Origin: Streptomyces ureilyticus
GTDB taxonomy: Bacteria > Actinomycetota > Actinomycetes > Streptomycetales > Streptomycetaceae
DNA: 64,000 bases
Reading direction: 5' to 3'
Assembly (NCBI RefSeq): GCF_011045025.1
Contig: NZ_JAAKZX010000008.1
Coordinates: forward strand, 44,460 to 108,459
The notes under the pieces are model-generated. The model was given only the letters and a program-made list of their open reading frames with translations, made no database searches and was not told the DNA's origin. Position numbers and translations under genes: made by a program. This document shows, one piece after another, positions 10,260-19,622 of this stretch (positions within the stretch are counted from its first letter, which is position 1; every line of letters starts with the position of its first letter).

Positions 10260-13200
10260 CTATCGAAGCCTCTGGCTGATCACCTTCGACACCCCGTCGC
10301 CCTGCATGGAGACGCCGTACAGCGCGTCGGCGACCTCCATCGTGCGCTTCTGGTGTGTGATCACGATCAGCTGCGAGGCCTCCTGCAGCTCCTGCATGAT
10401 GCGGATGAGCCGCTGCAGGTTGGTGTCGTCGAGCGCCGCCTCGACCTCGTCCATCACGTAGAACGGGCTGGGCCGGGCCTTGAAGATCGACACGAGCATC
10501 GCCACGGCGGTCAGCGAGCGCTCGCCGCCGGAGAGCAGGCTGAGGCGTTTGACCTTCTTGCCCGGAGGCCGGGCCTCCACATCGACGCCCGTGGTGAGCA
10601 TGTTCTCGGGGTCGGTCAGGATCAGCCGCCCCTCGCCGCCCGGGAACAGCCGGCTGAAGACGCCTTCGAACTCGCGGGCCGTGTCCCAGAACGCCTCGGT
10701 GAAGACCTGCTCGACGCGCTCGTCGACTTCCTTCACCACCTGCAGAAGATCGGCGCGCGTCTTTTTGAGGTCCTCCAGTTGTTCGCTGAGGAACTGGTGG
10801 CGTTCCTCGAGCGCGGCGAACTCCTCCAGGGCCAGCGGGTTGACCTTGCCGAGCTGCTGGTACGCCCGCTCGGCCGATCTGAGCCGCTTCTCCTGCTCGG
10901 CGCGGACGAACGGCCGGGGCTGGTTGCGCGGGTGCTCGGGGTCTTCGGGCAGCTCCTCGCCCTCGGCAGGCGGTGAGGGCGGTACGAGCTGGTCGGGGCC
11001 GTAGTCGGCGACGAGCCCCGCCGGCTCCACACCGAGCTCCTCCAGCGCCTTCGTCTCCAGTTGCTCGATCCGCAGCCGCTTCTCGGCGCCGAGCACCTCG
11101 CCGCGGTGCACGGAGTCCGTGAGTTTGTCGAGCTCGGCCTTGAGGTCACGCCCTGCGTTCCGGGCCACGACAAGATCCTGCTCCCGTAGCGCCTTGGCGC
11201 TCTCGGCGGCGGCCCGCTCCTCCTCCGCCCGGCCCACTGAGACCTCGACGTGCGCGAGCAGTTGCCGCGCACCGGAGGCGACGGCCTCGGCGACGGCGGC
11301 CTCGTGCCGCAGCCGCGCCCTGCGCTGCTCGGCACGCGCGCGTGCCTCGCGTTCGGCGCGCGCGGCCCGGTCCAGCGATTCGGCCCGCCCGGCCAGCCCT
11401 TTGACCCGTTCCTCGTGCGTACGCGCCTGGAGCCGGGCCTCCATCTCGGTCTGCCGCGCGTTGGCACCGTCCGCCGCGAGCCGGTCCCGTACGGAGGTGT
11501 CGGGCTCCTCCTCGACAGGCATCTCCTCGGCCACGGCAAGCCGTTCTGCCAGCTCTTCGACTTCCTCCAGGGCCTTGTCGAGGGCCTCCTGCGCCCGCGC
11601 GGCCGCGGCGGCGCTCCGCTCGGCCTCGCCTGCCGCCCCTCGGGCCTGCCCGGCCAGCCGCCCGAGCTGCTGGGCGACCGCCGACCGCTCCCGCTCCCCG
11701 GCCCGCCGCCGCTCCCCCAACTCCTCGACGAGCGCGACCCGTTCCTTTCGCTGCTCGGCGGCGAGATGCTGCGCCTCGCTCAACTCCTCGCACTTCACGG
11801 CCAGTTCTTCCAACTCGGCCGCGGCTTCGTCCACGGAGGCCTGCACCTCGAGCAGACTCGGCGCCCCGGCCGACCCTCCGTGTGCGAAGTGCGCCCCGAG
11901 TAGATCGCCTTCGGCGGTCACAGCGGTCAGCTCCGGCCGCGCACTCACCACGTCCTCGGCGTCCTCGAGGGTCGCCACGACGACGATGCCCCGCAGCAAC
12001 CGCCGTACGGCGGGCATAAGTTCAGCGGGCCCACGGACCAGATCGGCGGCATACGGAGGCCCGCCGAGCTCCGGGATTACGCCGCTGGGGGCGCCGTCGC
12101 CCGATGCTGGCACCTCCTCGGGTGCCCCCGCCAACAGCAGGGCCGCTCGTCCCGCGTCCTGCTTGCGGAGCAGGCGGATGGCGTCGGCGGCCGCGTTCGG
12201 GGTGGTGACCGCGATGGCGTCCGCTGCCGTACCGAAGGCGGCGGCCAGCGGGACCTCGTAGCCCGGGGTGACCGTCAGGAGTTCGGCGGCCGGGCCCAGC
12301 AGGCCGGTGAGCCGGTCCTTCGCTGCGAGCAGGGCGCCCGTGCCGTCCTTGCGGCGCAGGCCGAGGGCCAGAGCCTCGTGGCGGGCCTGGGTGGCGGCCC
12401 GCTTACGTTCCGCGGCGGTGGCAGCCTCACGGGCCGCCGCCAGGGCGGACTCGGCCTGAGCCAGCGCCGACTTGGCGGCCTCGTGCCGCTCGGCCAGCTC
12501 CGCGTCCCCCTCGTCCAGGCCGTCGACCTCGGCCTTGAGCGCCTCGTACTCCTCCTGCGCCGCGACCGCCCGCTCCTGGGCCTCGTCCCGTGCGGAGGCG
12601 AGTCGGTCGATCTCGGCCTGGGCGGAGGCGGCCCGCGAACGGGCCGCGTTGACCTGGCCGTTCAGTCGGGCGAGCCCTTCGCGGCGGTCGGCGATGGCGC
12701 GGGCCACGTCCTTCAGCCGCCGTTCCTCCAGCGCCAGTTCGCGTTCCAGGTCGGCCCGGTGGGCAACGGTGTCCTCCAGTGCCCGCTCGGCCGCCTCGAG
12801 GGCCGCTTCGAGCTCGCCCTCCTGCTCACGGATCCGTGCGGCCTCGCGCTCCATGTCCTCGGGATCACGCCCGCGCCGCTCCTCGGCGGGCACGGAGGTC
12901 GCGCTCTTGACGCGGGCGTCGGCCAGCGAGATCGTGCCGCGCACCCGCTCGGCCAGCTGCGACAGCTCGTGCCAGGTCTGCTGCGCCCGCTGGAGCCGCG
13001 GGGTGAGGCGCCGCACCTCGTCCTCAAGCTGAGCCTCCCGCTGGAGCGCCTTCTTCAGCTCGGCCTCGGCGGCGTCCTTGCGTTCCTTCAGCGCGGCCTC
13101 GTCGGCGATCTCGGTCTGGAGCGCCTGGCGGAGCCGTACGAGATCGTCGGCGAGCAGCCGCAGCCGGGCGTCCCGCAGGTCGGCCTGGATGACGGCGGCC

Positions 13201-13841
13201 CGGCGCGCGACGGCCGCCTGCCGGCCGAGCGGCTTGAGCTGGCGCCGCAGTTCGTCCGTCAGGTCCTGCACGCGCGCGAGGTTCGCCTGCATGGCGTCCA
13301 GCTTCCGCAGCGCCTTCTCCTTGCGCTTACGGTGCTTGAGGACGCCCGCGGCCTCCTCGATGAAGGCACGGCGGCCCATCGGATCGGCGTGCAGCACGGA
13401 GTCGAGCTGGCCCTGGCCGACGATGACGTGCATCTCGCGGCCGATGCCGGAGTCGGACAACAGCTCCTGAATGTCCAGCAACCGGCACGTATCACCGTTG
13501 AGCTGGTACTCGCTGCCGCCGTTGCGGAACATGATCCGCGTGATGGTGACCTCGGCGTACTCGATGGGCAGCGCGCCGTCGGAGTTGTCGATGGTGAGGG
13601 ACACCTCGGCACGGCCGAGCGGTGGGCGCCCGGTGGTGCCGGCGAAGATGACGTCCTCCATCTTGCCGCCGCGCAGCGACTTGGCGCCCTGCTCGCCCAT
13701 GACCCAGCTGAGCGCGTCCACGACATTGGACTTGCCCGAACCGTTCGGTCCGACGACACACGTGATCCCCGGCTCGAACCGGAGCGTGGTCGCCGAGGCG
13801 AACGACTTGAACCCTCTCAGGGTCAGGGCCTTGAGGTGCAC
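10260..13841 (-). CDS. smc: Chromosome segregation protein SMC
   Basis: A 1193-residue SMC ATPase that compacts and segregates chromosomes with ScpAB. The N-terminal Walker A (GPNGSGKSN, residues 31-39), long coiled-coil arms rich in Glu/Arg/Ala, a hinge around residues 510-680, and the C-terminal LSGGE signature and Walker B (FYVMDEVEAALD) are all visible. GTG 13841 gives the conserved start HLKALTLRGFKSF. Length is normal. Confidence 0.97.
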   Translation of the reverse strand: MHLKALTLRGFKSFASATTLRFEPGITCVVGPNGSGKSNVVDALSWVMGEQGAKSLRGGKMEDVIFAGTTGRPPLGRAEVSLTIDNSDGALPIEYAEVTITRIMFRNGGSEYQLNGDTCRLLDIQELLSDSGIGREMHVIVGQGQLDSVLHADPMGRRAFIEEAAGVLKHRKRKEKALRKLDAMQANLARVQDLTDELRRQLKPLGRQAAVARRAAVIQADLRDARLRLLADDLVRLRQALQTEIADEAALKERKDAAEAELKKALQREAQLEDEVRRLTPRLQRAQQTWHELSQLAERVRGTISLADARVKSATSVPAEERRGRDPEDMEREAARIREQEGELEAALEAAERALEDTVAHRADLERELALEERRLKDVARAIADRREGLARLNGQVNAARSRAASAQAEIDRLASARDEAQERAVAAQEEYEALKAEVDGLDEGDAELAERHEAAKSALAQAESALAAAREAATAAERKRAATQARHEALALGLRRKDGTGALLAAKDRLTGLLGPAAELLTVTPGYEVPLAAAFGTAADAIAVTTPNAAADAIRLLRKQDAGRAALLLAGAPEEVPASGDGAPSGVIPELGGPPYAADLVRGPAELMPAVRRLLRGIVVVATLEDAEDVVSARPELTAVTAEGDLLGAHFAHGGSAGAPSLLEVQASVDEAAAELEELAVKCEELSEAQHLAAEQRKERVALVEELGERRRAGERERSAVAQQLGRLAGQARGAAGEAERSAAAAARAQEALDKALEEVEELAERLAVAEEMPVEEEPDTSVRDRLAADGANARQTEMEARLQARTHEERVKGLAGRAESLDRAARAEREARARAEQRRARLRHEAAVAEAVASGARQLLAHVEVSVGRAEEERAAAESAKALREQDLVVARNAGRDLKAELDKLTDSVHRGEVLGAEKRLRIEQLETKALEELGVEPAGLVADYGPDQLVPPSPPAEGEELPEDPEHPRNQPRPFVRAEQEKRLRSAERAYQQLGKVNPLALEEFAALEERHQFLSEQLEDLKKTRADLLQVVKEVDERVEQVFTEAFWDTAREFEGVFSRLFPGGEGRLILTDPENMLTTGVDVEARPPGKKVKRLSLLSGGERSLTAVAMLVSIFKARPSPFYVMDEVEAALDDTNLQRLIRIMQELQEASQLIVITHQKRTMEVADALYGVSMQGDGVSKVISQRLR

Positions 13842-13968
13842 GCCGCCGGACTCTACCTTCCGGGTCTGTCTCACTCCATGAACGAACGGTTTCGCCCATG
13901 AACGTGCAGGGCACACCAGACGTTAAAGAGAGTGAAAGAGTGCGCGGGACAGACTCGGGGGCAAAAAG

Positions 13969-13990
13969 AAGGGACGCCGAAGCGTCCCTT
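13969..13990 (-). terminator. Intrinsic terminator with UUCG tetraloop
   Basis: Read on the minus strand: AAGGGACGC, loop TTCG, GCGTCCCTT, followed by a CTTTTT tract. The 9-bp stem is perfect and the loop is the extra-stable C(UUCG)G type. It ends transcription of the 67-residue gene before smc. Confidence 0.88.
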
Positions 13991-14053
13991 GCAACACTGG
14001 TTAGCGGCTGACACGGACAGCCTGATCACAGGCGGCCTTGTGGGCCCGAGTGG

Positions 14054-14257
14054 TCAGGTGAGCGCAGGCTCCGCCTGGGGTACGTCGATGCTCTTCAGGA
14101 GCTGTTCGTGAGAAGCGGCAGCCGTCAGCTCGTCGTTCTCGGCCTGGATCCGTACGAGCTCGGATTCCAGGTCCTGGACGCGCTGCTGGAGCCGTCGCAT
14201 CTCGGCGAGGAGTCGCGGGTCGGAGCCGCCGACGTAACCGAGAAGCGCCTTTGCCAT
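14054..14257 (-). CDS. Small conserved coiled-coil protein
   Basis: A 67-residue protein. After the N-terminal MAKALLGYVGG motif, residues 14-45 form a leucine heptad coiled coil, and the tail is acidic. The ATG at 14257 follows a GGAGG about 11 bases upstream. I recall very similar small proteins upstream of smc in other Streptomyces but no function. It is followed by its own strong terminator, so it is a separate transcript from smc. Confidence 0.75.
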   Translation of the reverse strand: MAKALLGYVGGSDPRLLAEMRRLQQRVQDLESELVRIQAENDELTAAASHEQLLKSIDVPQAEPALT

Positions 14258-14648
14258 GATGGATGGTCCTCCACAATGAGTGACCGACCGAAGCGGTGTG
14301 GGTCGTGAGGGAATCGCACCCGTGGTGCTTGGCACTGTTCAGTTGTTGCTGCCGTTCTTACATGCCAAACAGCTAAGGTGCGCGGGGTTTTCAGCGTCTC
14401 ACCAAAAAGTTTGACGGTCAACACGATCACGCCCCGTATTGACGGGCAACCCGGGGCGCGCGGCCTGAAAACGGGCGGCGCTGCCTCTCCTTCGGGGCCC
14501 TGAGGGCGTAGAGATCATCCTTCCTGCGCGAGCCTGCCACGGCAAGCGGTTCTTGGCAACCACCAGGTAGTTTCTGCCTCGGGCAGGTGCCCGGGGCTGC
14601 TCTCGGGTCCCGGCCTGCGGTGTTGCGGCCGGCGAGGAGCAGTGGATC
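14258..14648. other. Intergenic region without a recognisable gene
   Basis: This 391-bp stretch lies between the acylphosphatase gene and the small coiled-coil gene, both on the minus strand. It contains AT-richer promoter-like sequence (a TTGACC hexamer on the minus strand near 14410-14420) ahead of the coiled-coil gene. No open frame here looks coding. Confidence 0.4.
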
Positions 14649-14930
14649 TCAGCGGATGGCGAAGCCGTCGTAGCCGCCGCGGGGTGTGTCCCAAATCTCG
14701 GTGACTCCGTCGACCCGGCCGGGTGTGTCGTCCCCCCGCAGCCAGTCGAGCAGGCCCTCGCATCCGGTCCGCGGGCCCTCGGCGACCACCTGAACCCGTC
14801 CGTCGGGCAAATTGAGAGCAAAGCCACTCAGACCGCCGAGCTCCAGCGCCTTGGCACGGGTGAACCAGCGGAAGCCCACACCTTGGACGCTTCCGCGCAC
14901 CCATGCCACGAGTCGCACATCGTCGTTCAT
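14649..14930 (-). CDS. acyP: Acylphosphatase
   Basis: A 93-residue enzyme that hydrolyses acyl phosphates such as acetyl- or carbamoyl-phosphate. The signature [12 protein letters not shown] (residues 13-24) with catalytic Arg, and the downstream Asn of [11 protein letters not shown], are intact. Length is typical. It is divergent from the CAP-domain gene. Confidence 0.95.
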   Translation of the reverse strand: MNDDVRLVAWVRGSVQGVGFRWFTRAKALELGGLSGFALNLPDGRVQVVAEGPRTGCEGLLDWLRGDDTPGRVDGVTEIWDTPRGGYDGFAIR

Positions 14931-15060
14931 GGGTGCACGCTAACCAGTCATTTGGTTCCGGAGCACTTCCTCCTCATGCGTCATGCGGTACCGTCCCGAC
15001 GCAATGCACCTCATTCGTTCGAGTGAGGAACGTTGACTGCAAGATGAGGAAGGCCAGGAG

Positions 15061-16185
15061 ATGGGACGCCACCGACGCTCCGCCGCCGGCCGCGCCGCCA
15101 CAGGCCGCGCCACCGGCGTCACACAAACGTACGGATCACACACCGGCGGCTACTCAACGGCCGGCGCGGGTGCCTACGCGACCGACGCCATCTCTGCGGC
15201 CGGACAGGGCCGCCACGAGGGGCATGCCCTCCACCCGCAGAACGATGCCTACGCGCACAGTGACGCATATCTCTTCGCGACGGGCGACACCACCCAGGGA
15301 AGCGCCGCCTACCTCTACGCGACGGGTGACGTCGACGCATACGCCACGACCAGCTTCGCGTCCGTCCCCGGCCCTCGTGGGGGGCGCTCGCACCGCCGGC
15401 GCAAGAAGGCCAAGGCAGCGGTGCCCGTGCGTACCGGTCTGCTCGGTGTCTCCGCGGCCGTCGCGATGGGTGCCGTCGCGGTTGCCTCCGGGCTGATTCC
15501 GGGCGGCGGTGACACCAACACGGTCGGCGGCAGCAACGCGGGCAAGGTGCAGACCTCGGACTTCCCGACCGGCCTCGGCACCCAGGGCGGCGCGGACGGC
15601 TCCTCGGAGGACCGCGACGACTCCGGCACCAGCCGTGGCGCCAACCGTTCGCCTTCGCCTTCGCCGACGCCCACGAAGCCGACGAAGGAACCCACGAAGG
15701 AACCCTCCGCGAAGCCGACCACAAAGACTCCGGAGAAGCCGAAGCCCACTCCGCCGCGTGCGGCCACGAAGGTGCCCAAGCCCACCCCGCCCAAGGCGGT
15801 GTCCCCGCAGACCGCGGCGGAGACCGAGGTGCTCAAGCTGGTGAACCAGGAGCGGGAGAAGGCCGGCTGCAGCCCGGTGACGGCGTCCGGTTCGCTGGCC
15901 AAGCTGGCCCAGGCCTTCAGCGAGGCCATGGCCGAACTGGACTTCTTCGACCACACCGACCCGAACGGGGCCACCCCCTGGGACCGTGCGGACGTGCTCG
16001 GCATCGCGAACCTCGGCGGCGAGAACATTGCCCGCGGCCAGGCCGACGCCGAGGCGGTCATGGCTGCCTGGATGGACAGCCCCGGCCACCGCGCGAACAT
16101 CCTGAACTGTGACTTCAAGACGCTGGGAGTCGGCGCTCACTTCGCTCCGGGCGGCCCCTGGTGGACGCAGGACTTCGGCTACTGA
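15061..16185 (+). CDS. Membrane-anchored CAP/SCP-domain protein
   Basis: A 374-residue protein with three parts: a low-complexity N-terminus with repeated YATGD-type motifs (residues 1-115), a single membrane helix (about 124-150), an extracellular Pro/Thr/Lys linker, and a C-terminal CAP domain (about 255-374) with the HTDPNGATPWDRA, GGENIARG and SPGHRANIL motifs. It is likely anchored with the CAP domain outside. Activity of bacterial CAP proteins is mostly unknown. Start ATG 15061 follows AGGAG closely. Confidence 0.85.
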   Translation: MGRHRRSAAGRAATGRATGVTQTYGSHTGGYSTAGAGAYATDAISAAGQGRHEGHALHPQNDAYAHSDAYLFATGDTTQGSAAYLYATGDVDAYATTSFASVPGPRGGRSHRRRKKAKAAVPVRTGLLGVSAAVAMGAVAVASGLIPGGGDTNTVGGSNAGKVQTSDFPTGLGTQGGADGSSEDRDDSGTSRGANRSPSPSPTPTKPTKEPTKEPSAKPTTKTPEKPKPTPPRAATKVPKPTPPKAVSPQTAAETEVLKLVNQEREKAGCSPVTASGSLAKLAQAFSEAMAELDFFDHTDPNGATPWDRADVLGIANLGGENIARGQADAEAVMAAWMDSPGHRANILNCDFKTLGVGAHFAPGGPWWTQDFGY

Positions 16186-16271
16186 GCTTCGGCTCCGCAC
16201 TTCGCCCGCTAGCGGTTTCTGTTGGTTAGCGCCACCTGCCGGTGCGCGCTGCGCCGGAGTACGCTGAAGGT

Positions 16272-16661
16272 ATGGACCTCACGGAGACACAGGACCTTCC
16301 GTTCGACGTGTTCTCCAAGGCGTGCCCCTCGCGGGGCACCCTGGAGCACGTCACGGGGCGCTGGGGAGGGCTCACACTGGGGGCGCTGTACGAAGGCCCG
16401 TTCCGCTTCAACGAGCTGCGCCGCCGCGTCGACGGCGTGAGCGAGAAGATGCTGTCGCAGACACTGCACGCGCTGGAGCGCGACGGTCTGGTGCACCGTG
16501 AGGCGCAGCCCACGAACCCGCCGCGCGTGGACTACGAACTGACACCGCTCGGCCGCGAGGTCGCCGAGCGGCTGCTGGCCCTCATCCACTTCATGGAGGG
16601 GCGTATGGGCGAGGTCCTGGCGGCGCGCGAGCGTTACGACGCGACGCGCGGCACTCGCTGA
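16272..16661 (+). CDS. HxlR-family transcriptional regulator
   Basis: A 129-residue winged-helix regulator. The HxlR pattern is clear: a Cys near the N-terminus (SKACPSRG), then [40 protein letters not shown] and the wing [11 protein letters not shown] 16272 follows GAAGG. Its 3' end overlaps by 28 bp the end of the displaced mutM tail on the other strand, which is the native convergent arrangement. The target is unknown. Confidence 0.88.
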   Translation: MDLTETQDLPFDVFSKACPSRGTLEHVTGRWGGLTLGALYEGPFRFNELRRRVDGVSEKMLSQTLHALERDGLVHREAQPTNPPRVDYELTPLGREVAERLLALIHFMEGRMGEVLAARERYDATRGTR

Positions 16662-16780
16662 CAGCGCGGACAGAAGTAGCTGGACCGGTTCATCCAGGGC
16701 TGCCGCCGGATCGCGGTGCCGCAGCGCCGGCACGGCTCGCCCTCCCGCCCGTAGGCGTCGAGGGACCGGTCGAAGTAGCC
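16634..16780 (-). pseudogene. mutM': Displaced native 3' end of mutM
   Basis: The minus strand encodes [21 protein letters not shown], the [11 protein letters not shown] zinc-finger end and a TAA stop: the last 48 residues of formamidopyrimidine-DNA glycosylase with normal Streptomyces codon use. There is no start or catalytic domain here; the rest of mutM is at 48275-48990. Homology stops at 16780 (GTAGCC on the plus strand), inside the codons for Gly-Tyr. This is the left scar of an insertion. Confidence 0.9.
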
Positions 16781-17023
16781 CGGCTAGGACAGTATCTGAC
16801 GTTCATCCCGGGCATTACTGACTGTGCGCCGACGCTAGCCCACTGACCAGCGACGATGGGTCGGCTGGTGCACCGTAGTGGGCACGTGGGTAAGGGCAGA
16901 ACGGTCGTATACCTGTGGCGAATCCGTTGATCTCCGTCGAGCTGGGTCAGACCGGTTCCCACGCGCTCACCGCTGCGGTCCCCACCAGGTCGCACCGAAG
17001 GCTCGTCAGAGGGCTCCGCTGCT

Positions 17024-17371
17024 CTACGTCAAAGCGCGACCACCTTCGGTACGCCTTCGGCTTCCAGCTCGAAGGGCCACAGTAATACGCGCTTTCTGCC
17101 CTTCTGTCAGCGGAGGGGCGGAAGCCTCGATCGCGTCGATGTGGATCTGAGGGTCCGGACGAAAAAACGCAGCCTCAAGATCTGCGACCTTCATCATGAT
17201 CTTAGTGACGCGACGACCGTTCCTGCCGATGACCTTCTTGCTGACGACAGGCAGCATTCCGTTTCTGATGCGTTTTAGAAGGGTCCGCCTGCAGCAACCT
17301 TGACGCTCGGCGGCGTCGATCAGATCGATCCATTCACTGGCGGCATGCACAAGCACCTCCGCTTGACTCAT
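17024..17371 (-). CDS. Excisionase-like small DNA-binding protein
   Basis: A 115-residue basic protein. Residues 10-60 resemble a MerR/Xis-type winged helix: DLIDAAERQGCCRRTLLKRI, then NGMLPVV and a beta-wing GRNGRRVTKIMMKVADLEAAF. GGAGG lies 11 bases before the ATG. Its place at the island's left end suggests a recombination directionality factor, but no integrase is adjacent. An ordinary small regulator is the alternative. Confidence 0.5.
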   Translation of the reverse strand: MSQAEVLVHAASEWIDLIDAAERQGCCRRTLLKRIRNGMLPVVSKKVIGRNGRRVTKIMMKVADLEAAFFRPDPQIHIDAIEASAPPLTEGQKARITVALRAGSRRRTEGGRALT

Positions 17372-17420
17372 GGAGACGACTTGCCTCCATCCCGCGCCAA
17401 TCGACGAGCCTGGGTCCGCC

Positions 17421-17631
17421 TCAATCTGGCCAATGATGAGGGCACTGCTGGTCAGCCGGACGCAGCAGGATCTCGTTGATGGCGAGGTGACGTGGGCGCG
17501 ACAGGGCGAACGCAATCACTTCTGTGATCTCTTCGGGTTTGGCGGTCGCCGTGTTGTCCTTGAGCTGGTCGAGGAACACTTCGGTGGCGGTGATCGCGCC
17601 GAGCAGGTTGGCCTCGACCATCGCCCGGTAG
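17421..17631 (-). pseudogene. Short-chain dehydrogenase remnant cut by IS6
   Basis: The minus strand reads VEANLLGAITATEVFL, a middle SDR segment, then jumps to EEITEVIAFALSRPRHLAINEILLRP, the typical SDR C-terminus. About 100 internal residues, including the catalytic Tyr-x-x-x-Lys, are missing, and the 5' part is cut off by the IS6 end at 17632. It is a doubly damaged relic. Confidence 0.65.
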
Positions 17632-18492
17632 GGCACTGTCACGTTGGCTGGCCGGTGGGATGATCTTCTGGTTGATCAGCCTGGGAAGGGTCGTCCGTGG
17701 GGAGCGCGTCGCTGTCGTACAAGGGGCACCGGTACCCGGTCGAGGTCATCTCCCACTGTGTGTGGCTGTATCACCGCTTCCCGCTGTCGTTCCGCGAGGT
17801 CGAGGAGCTGATGCTCGAGCGGGGCGTGACCGTCTCCTACGAGACGGTGCGCCGCTGGTGCGGCAAGTTCGGGCAGCGGTACGCGAGCGCGCTGCGCCGC
17901 CGGCGGCCTCGGCCTGGGGACAAGTAGCACCTGGACGAGGCCTTCATCAAGATCAACGGGCGGTTGCAGTACCTGTGGCGGGCCGTCGACCAGGACGGCA
18001 ACGTCCTGGACATCCTGGTGCAGGACCGCCGGGACAAGGCTGCGGCCAGGCGCTTCTTCCGCCGCCTGATGAAGAAGACCCGAACGGTGCCGCAGGTGAT
18101 CGTCACCGACAAGCTCCGCTCCTACGGCGCCGCCCACCGCGAGGTCATGCCCTCCGTCGAGCACCGCTCCCACAAAGGCCTGAACAACCGGGCAGAGAAC
18201 AGCCATCAGCCAACGAGGCAGCGTGAACGGGCGATGAAGGGCTTCCGCTCCGCAGGCGGAGCGCAGCGGTTCCTGTCCGCGTTCAGCGGTATCTCGCCCC
18301 ACTTCCAGCCCCGCCGACACCTGATGCCCGCACACAACTACCGCGCCGAGATGAGCATCCGCTTCGCCATCTGGGAGCAGATCACCGGAGTCGCCGACCT
18401 CGCCACCGCGGCCTGAGCACAGCGCGCAACCGGGCTCCACCACACCACGACACACCATCAGACACCTACCCACCCAACAACGTGACAGCGCC
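17632..18492 (+). mobile_element. IS6-family element, copy 1 (complete, 861 bp)
   Basis: Terminal inverted repeats are GGCACTGTCACGTTG (17632-17646) and, on the other strand, GGCGCTGTCACGTTG (18478-18492), one mismatch. It encloses one transposase frame broken by a TAG. The flanking octamers (CCCGGTAG and GTCATGCC) do not match, so no target duplication is left. A near-identical copy in the same orientation lies 20.9 kb downstream. Confidence 0.85.
17697..18416 (+). pseudogene. IS6-family transposase with in-frame amber stop
   Basis: The first 76 codons (YKGHRYPVEVISHCVWLYHRF, helix-turn-helix SYETVRRWCGKFG) end at TAG 17925-17927. The same frame continues HLDEAF, DLVQDRRDKAAARRFF, VTDKLRSYGAAHREV and NNRAENSHQPTRQRE, covering all three DDE acidic residues to a TGA at 18414. 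Family members have Trp in place of the stop (KWHLDE), so TGG to TAG is the likely change. Without suppression the catalytic domain is not made. Confidence 0.85.
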
Positions 18493-18572
18493 GTCATGCC
18501 GGGCCCGGAGGCCGGGAGCCCTGTTGCAGGGCCACGAAAAGGTAACGGGGGAGCGGTCCTGTCCCGGTGCCG

Positions 18573-19622
18573 TCAGCGGCAGGCGCGGACGGCCGCGGCC
18601 GGCTGTGGCCGACGGGGGGAGCGCTCGGCGGCCGTACCCGCGCCGGCCAGCGGCGTGGGGTCACCGACCGCAGTGAGCGTGCTGGTCGCGCAGCCGAGTA
18701 CGAGTTGGTACTCGGTCACCTCCGACGAGCCGAGCACCAGATGGACGGAGGCGGTCCCGCCGCCCGCCGCGGCGATGTTGGACTCGGTGCTGAAGGGCAG
18801 CCGCGGCACCGTGGGGTTGAGGCCGAACTCCAGCCCGGTGACGCGGGCGTGGCCGGGGTCGGCGGTGAAGAGCGCCGACAGGGCCGCGGCCGCGAGTGCG
18901 GACCCAGACTCCGCCGCTTTCATGCCGGTCACCACCCCATCCTGGACCGTGAGGACCAGCGGATAGTGGGAGAGCGCGGAGAGCTTCTCGTACCACTCCT
19001 GCCACAGGCCGGGCACGGGTCGGCGCCCGTACACCACCGGACGTCCCTTGACGGCGACCCGGCCGTCCACCACGGCACCGGTCAACTGCTGGCGACCGGC
19101 CGGCGCGGCCTGCGCGACTCCCGGCCGGAAGGTGCCGGTGGCCGGTCCCTCGCCGCCGAGGCCGGTGCCGGTCACCGTGGCCAGCGAGCGGGTGAGCGGG
19201 TCCGTCAGGGCCAGACCGGCCGCCTCGGCCAGCGCGCCGGTCAGCGCCTCGGCGGTCCGCCGGATGGCCGCCGGGTCGCTCTCCTCGAGTGAGCGGAGCA
19301 GGGCGCGCAGCCGGTCGTGGGTGAGCGGCCCCGTGCCAGCGCGCAGCGTGGCGACCGCGCGTCCCGGTCCGACCTCCCGCGCGGGCGCCGATAGCAGCAG
19401 GTCGTCGCCGGCCACGACGAGGACATCGCTGCCGTCGGGCACCTCCGAGCGCAGGATGTCCGTCAGCGTGCTGTCCTGGCTCGCGGTCACCTTCCGCCAG
19501 TCCTGGTAGCGGTGCGGAGGGTCGATGCGGACGATGTCCGAAAACCTCTGTTCCACTACGAGCGTGAACCGGTTCCTGCCCGTCGGATACTGGCGGTATA
19601 AATCAGGGCGGACGATAATCAT
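18573..19622 (-). CDS. Protein resembling M29 aminopeptidase/NicX fold, function unknown
   Basis: A 349-residue protein. Residues about 265-320 (VTGLEFGLNP, TESNIAAAGGGT, VHLVLGSS) resemble the metal-site region of M29 aminopeptidases and NicX-like dioxygenases, but the fit is weak and N-terminal domains are not recognised. ATG 19622 follows GGGAG by 8 bases. Codon 8 is the rare Leu codon TTA, suggesting bldA dependence. It is divergent from the PucR regulator at the edge of the polyyne block. Confidence 0.5.
   Translation of the reverse strand: MIIVRPDLYRQYPTGRNRFTLVVEQRFSDIVRIDPPHRYQDWRKVTASQDSTLTDILRSEVPDGSDVLVVAGDDLLLSAPAREVGPGRAVATLRAGTGPLTHDRLRALLRSLEESDPAAIRRTAEALTGALAEAAGLALTDPLTRSLATVTGTGLGGEGPATGTFRPGVAQAAPAGRQQLTGAVVDGRVAVKGRPVVYGRRPVPGLWQEWYEKLSALSHYPLVLTVQDGVVTGMKAAESGSALAAAALSALFTADPGHARVTGLEFGLNPTVPRLPFSTESNIAAAGGGTASVHLVLGSSEVTEYQLVLGCATSTLTAVGDPTPLAGAGTAAERSPRRPQPAAAVRACR

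Noticed and set aside
10260..13901. Long plus-strand open frames antisense to smc
   Set aside because: They arise from GC-skewed codon use of smc; translations are Ala/Arg/Ser-rich or Glu/Leu-rich with no family motifs.
16781..17023. tRNA-type attachment site at the island's left end
   Set aside because: No tRNA gene or cloverleaf is visible; the split gene is mutM itself.
17925..17927. TAG in IS6 as pyrrolysine or programmed read-through
   Set aside because: No pyrrolysine machinery is seen, and family members have Trp here, so a simple nonsense mutation is the plain reading.
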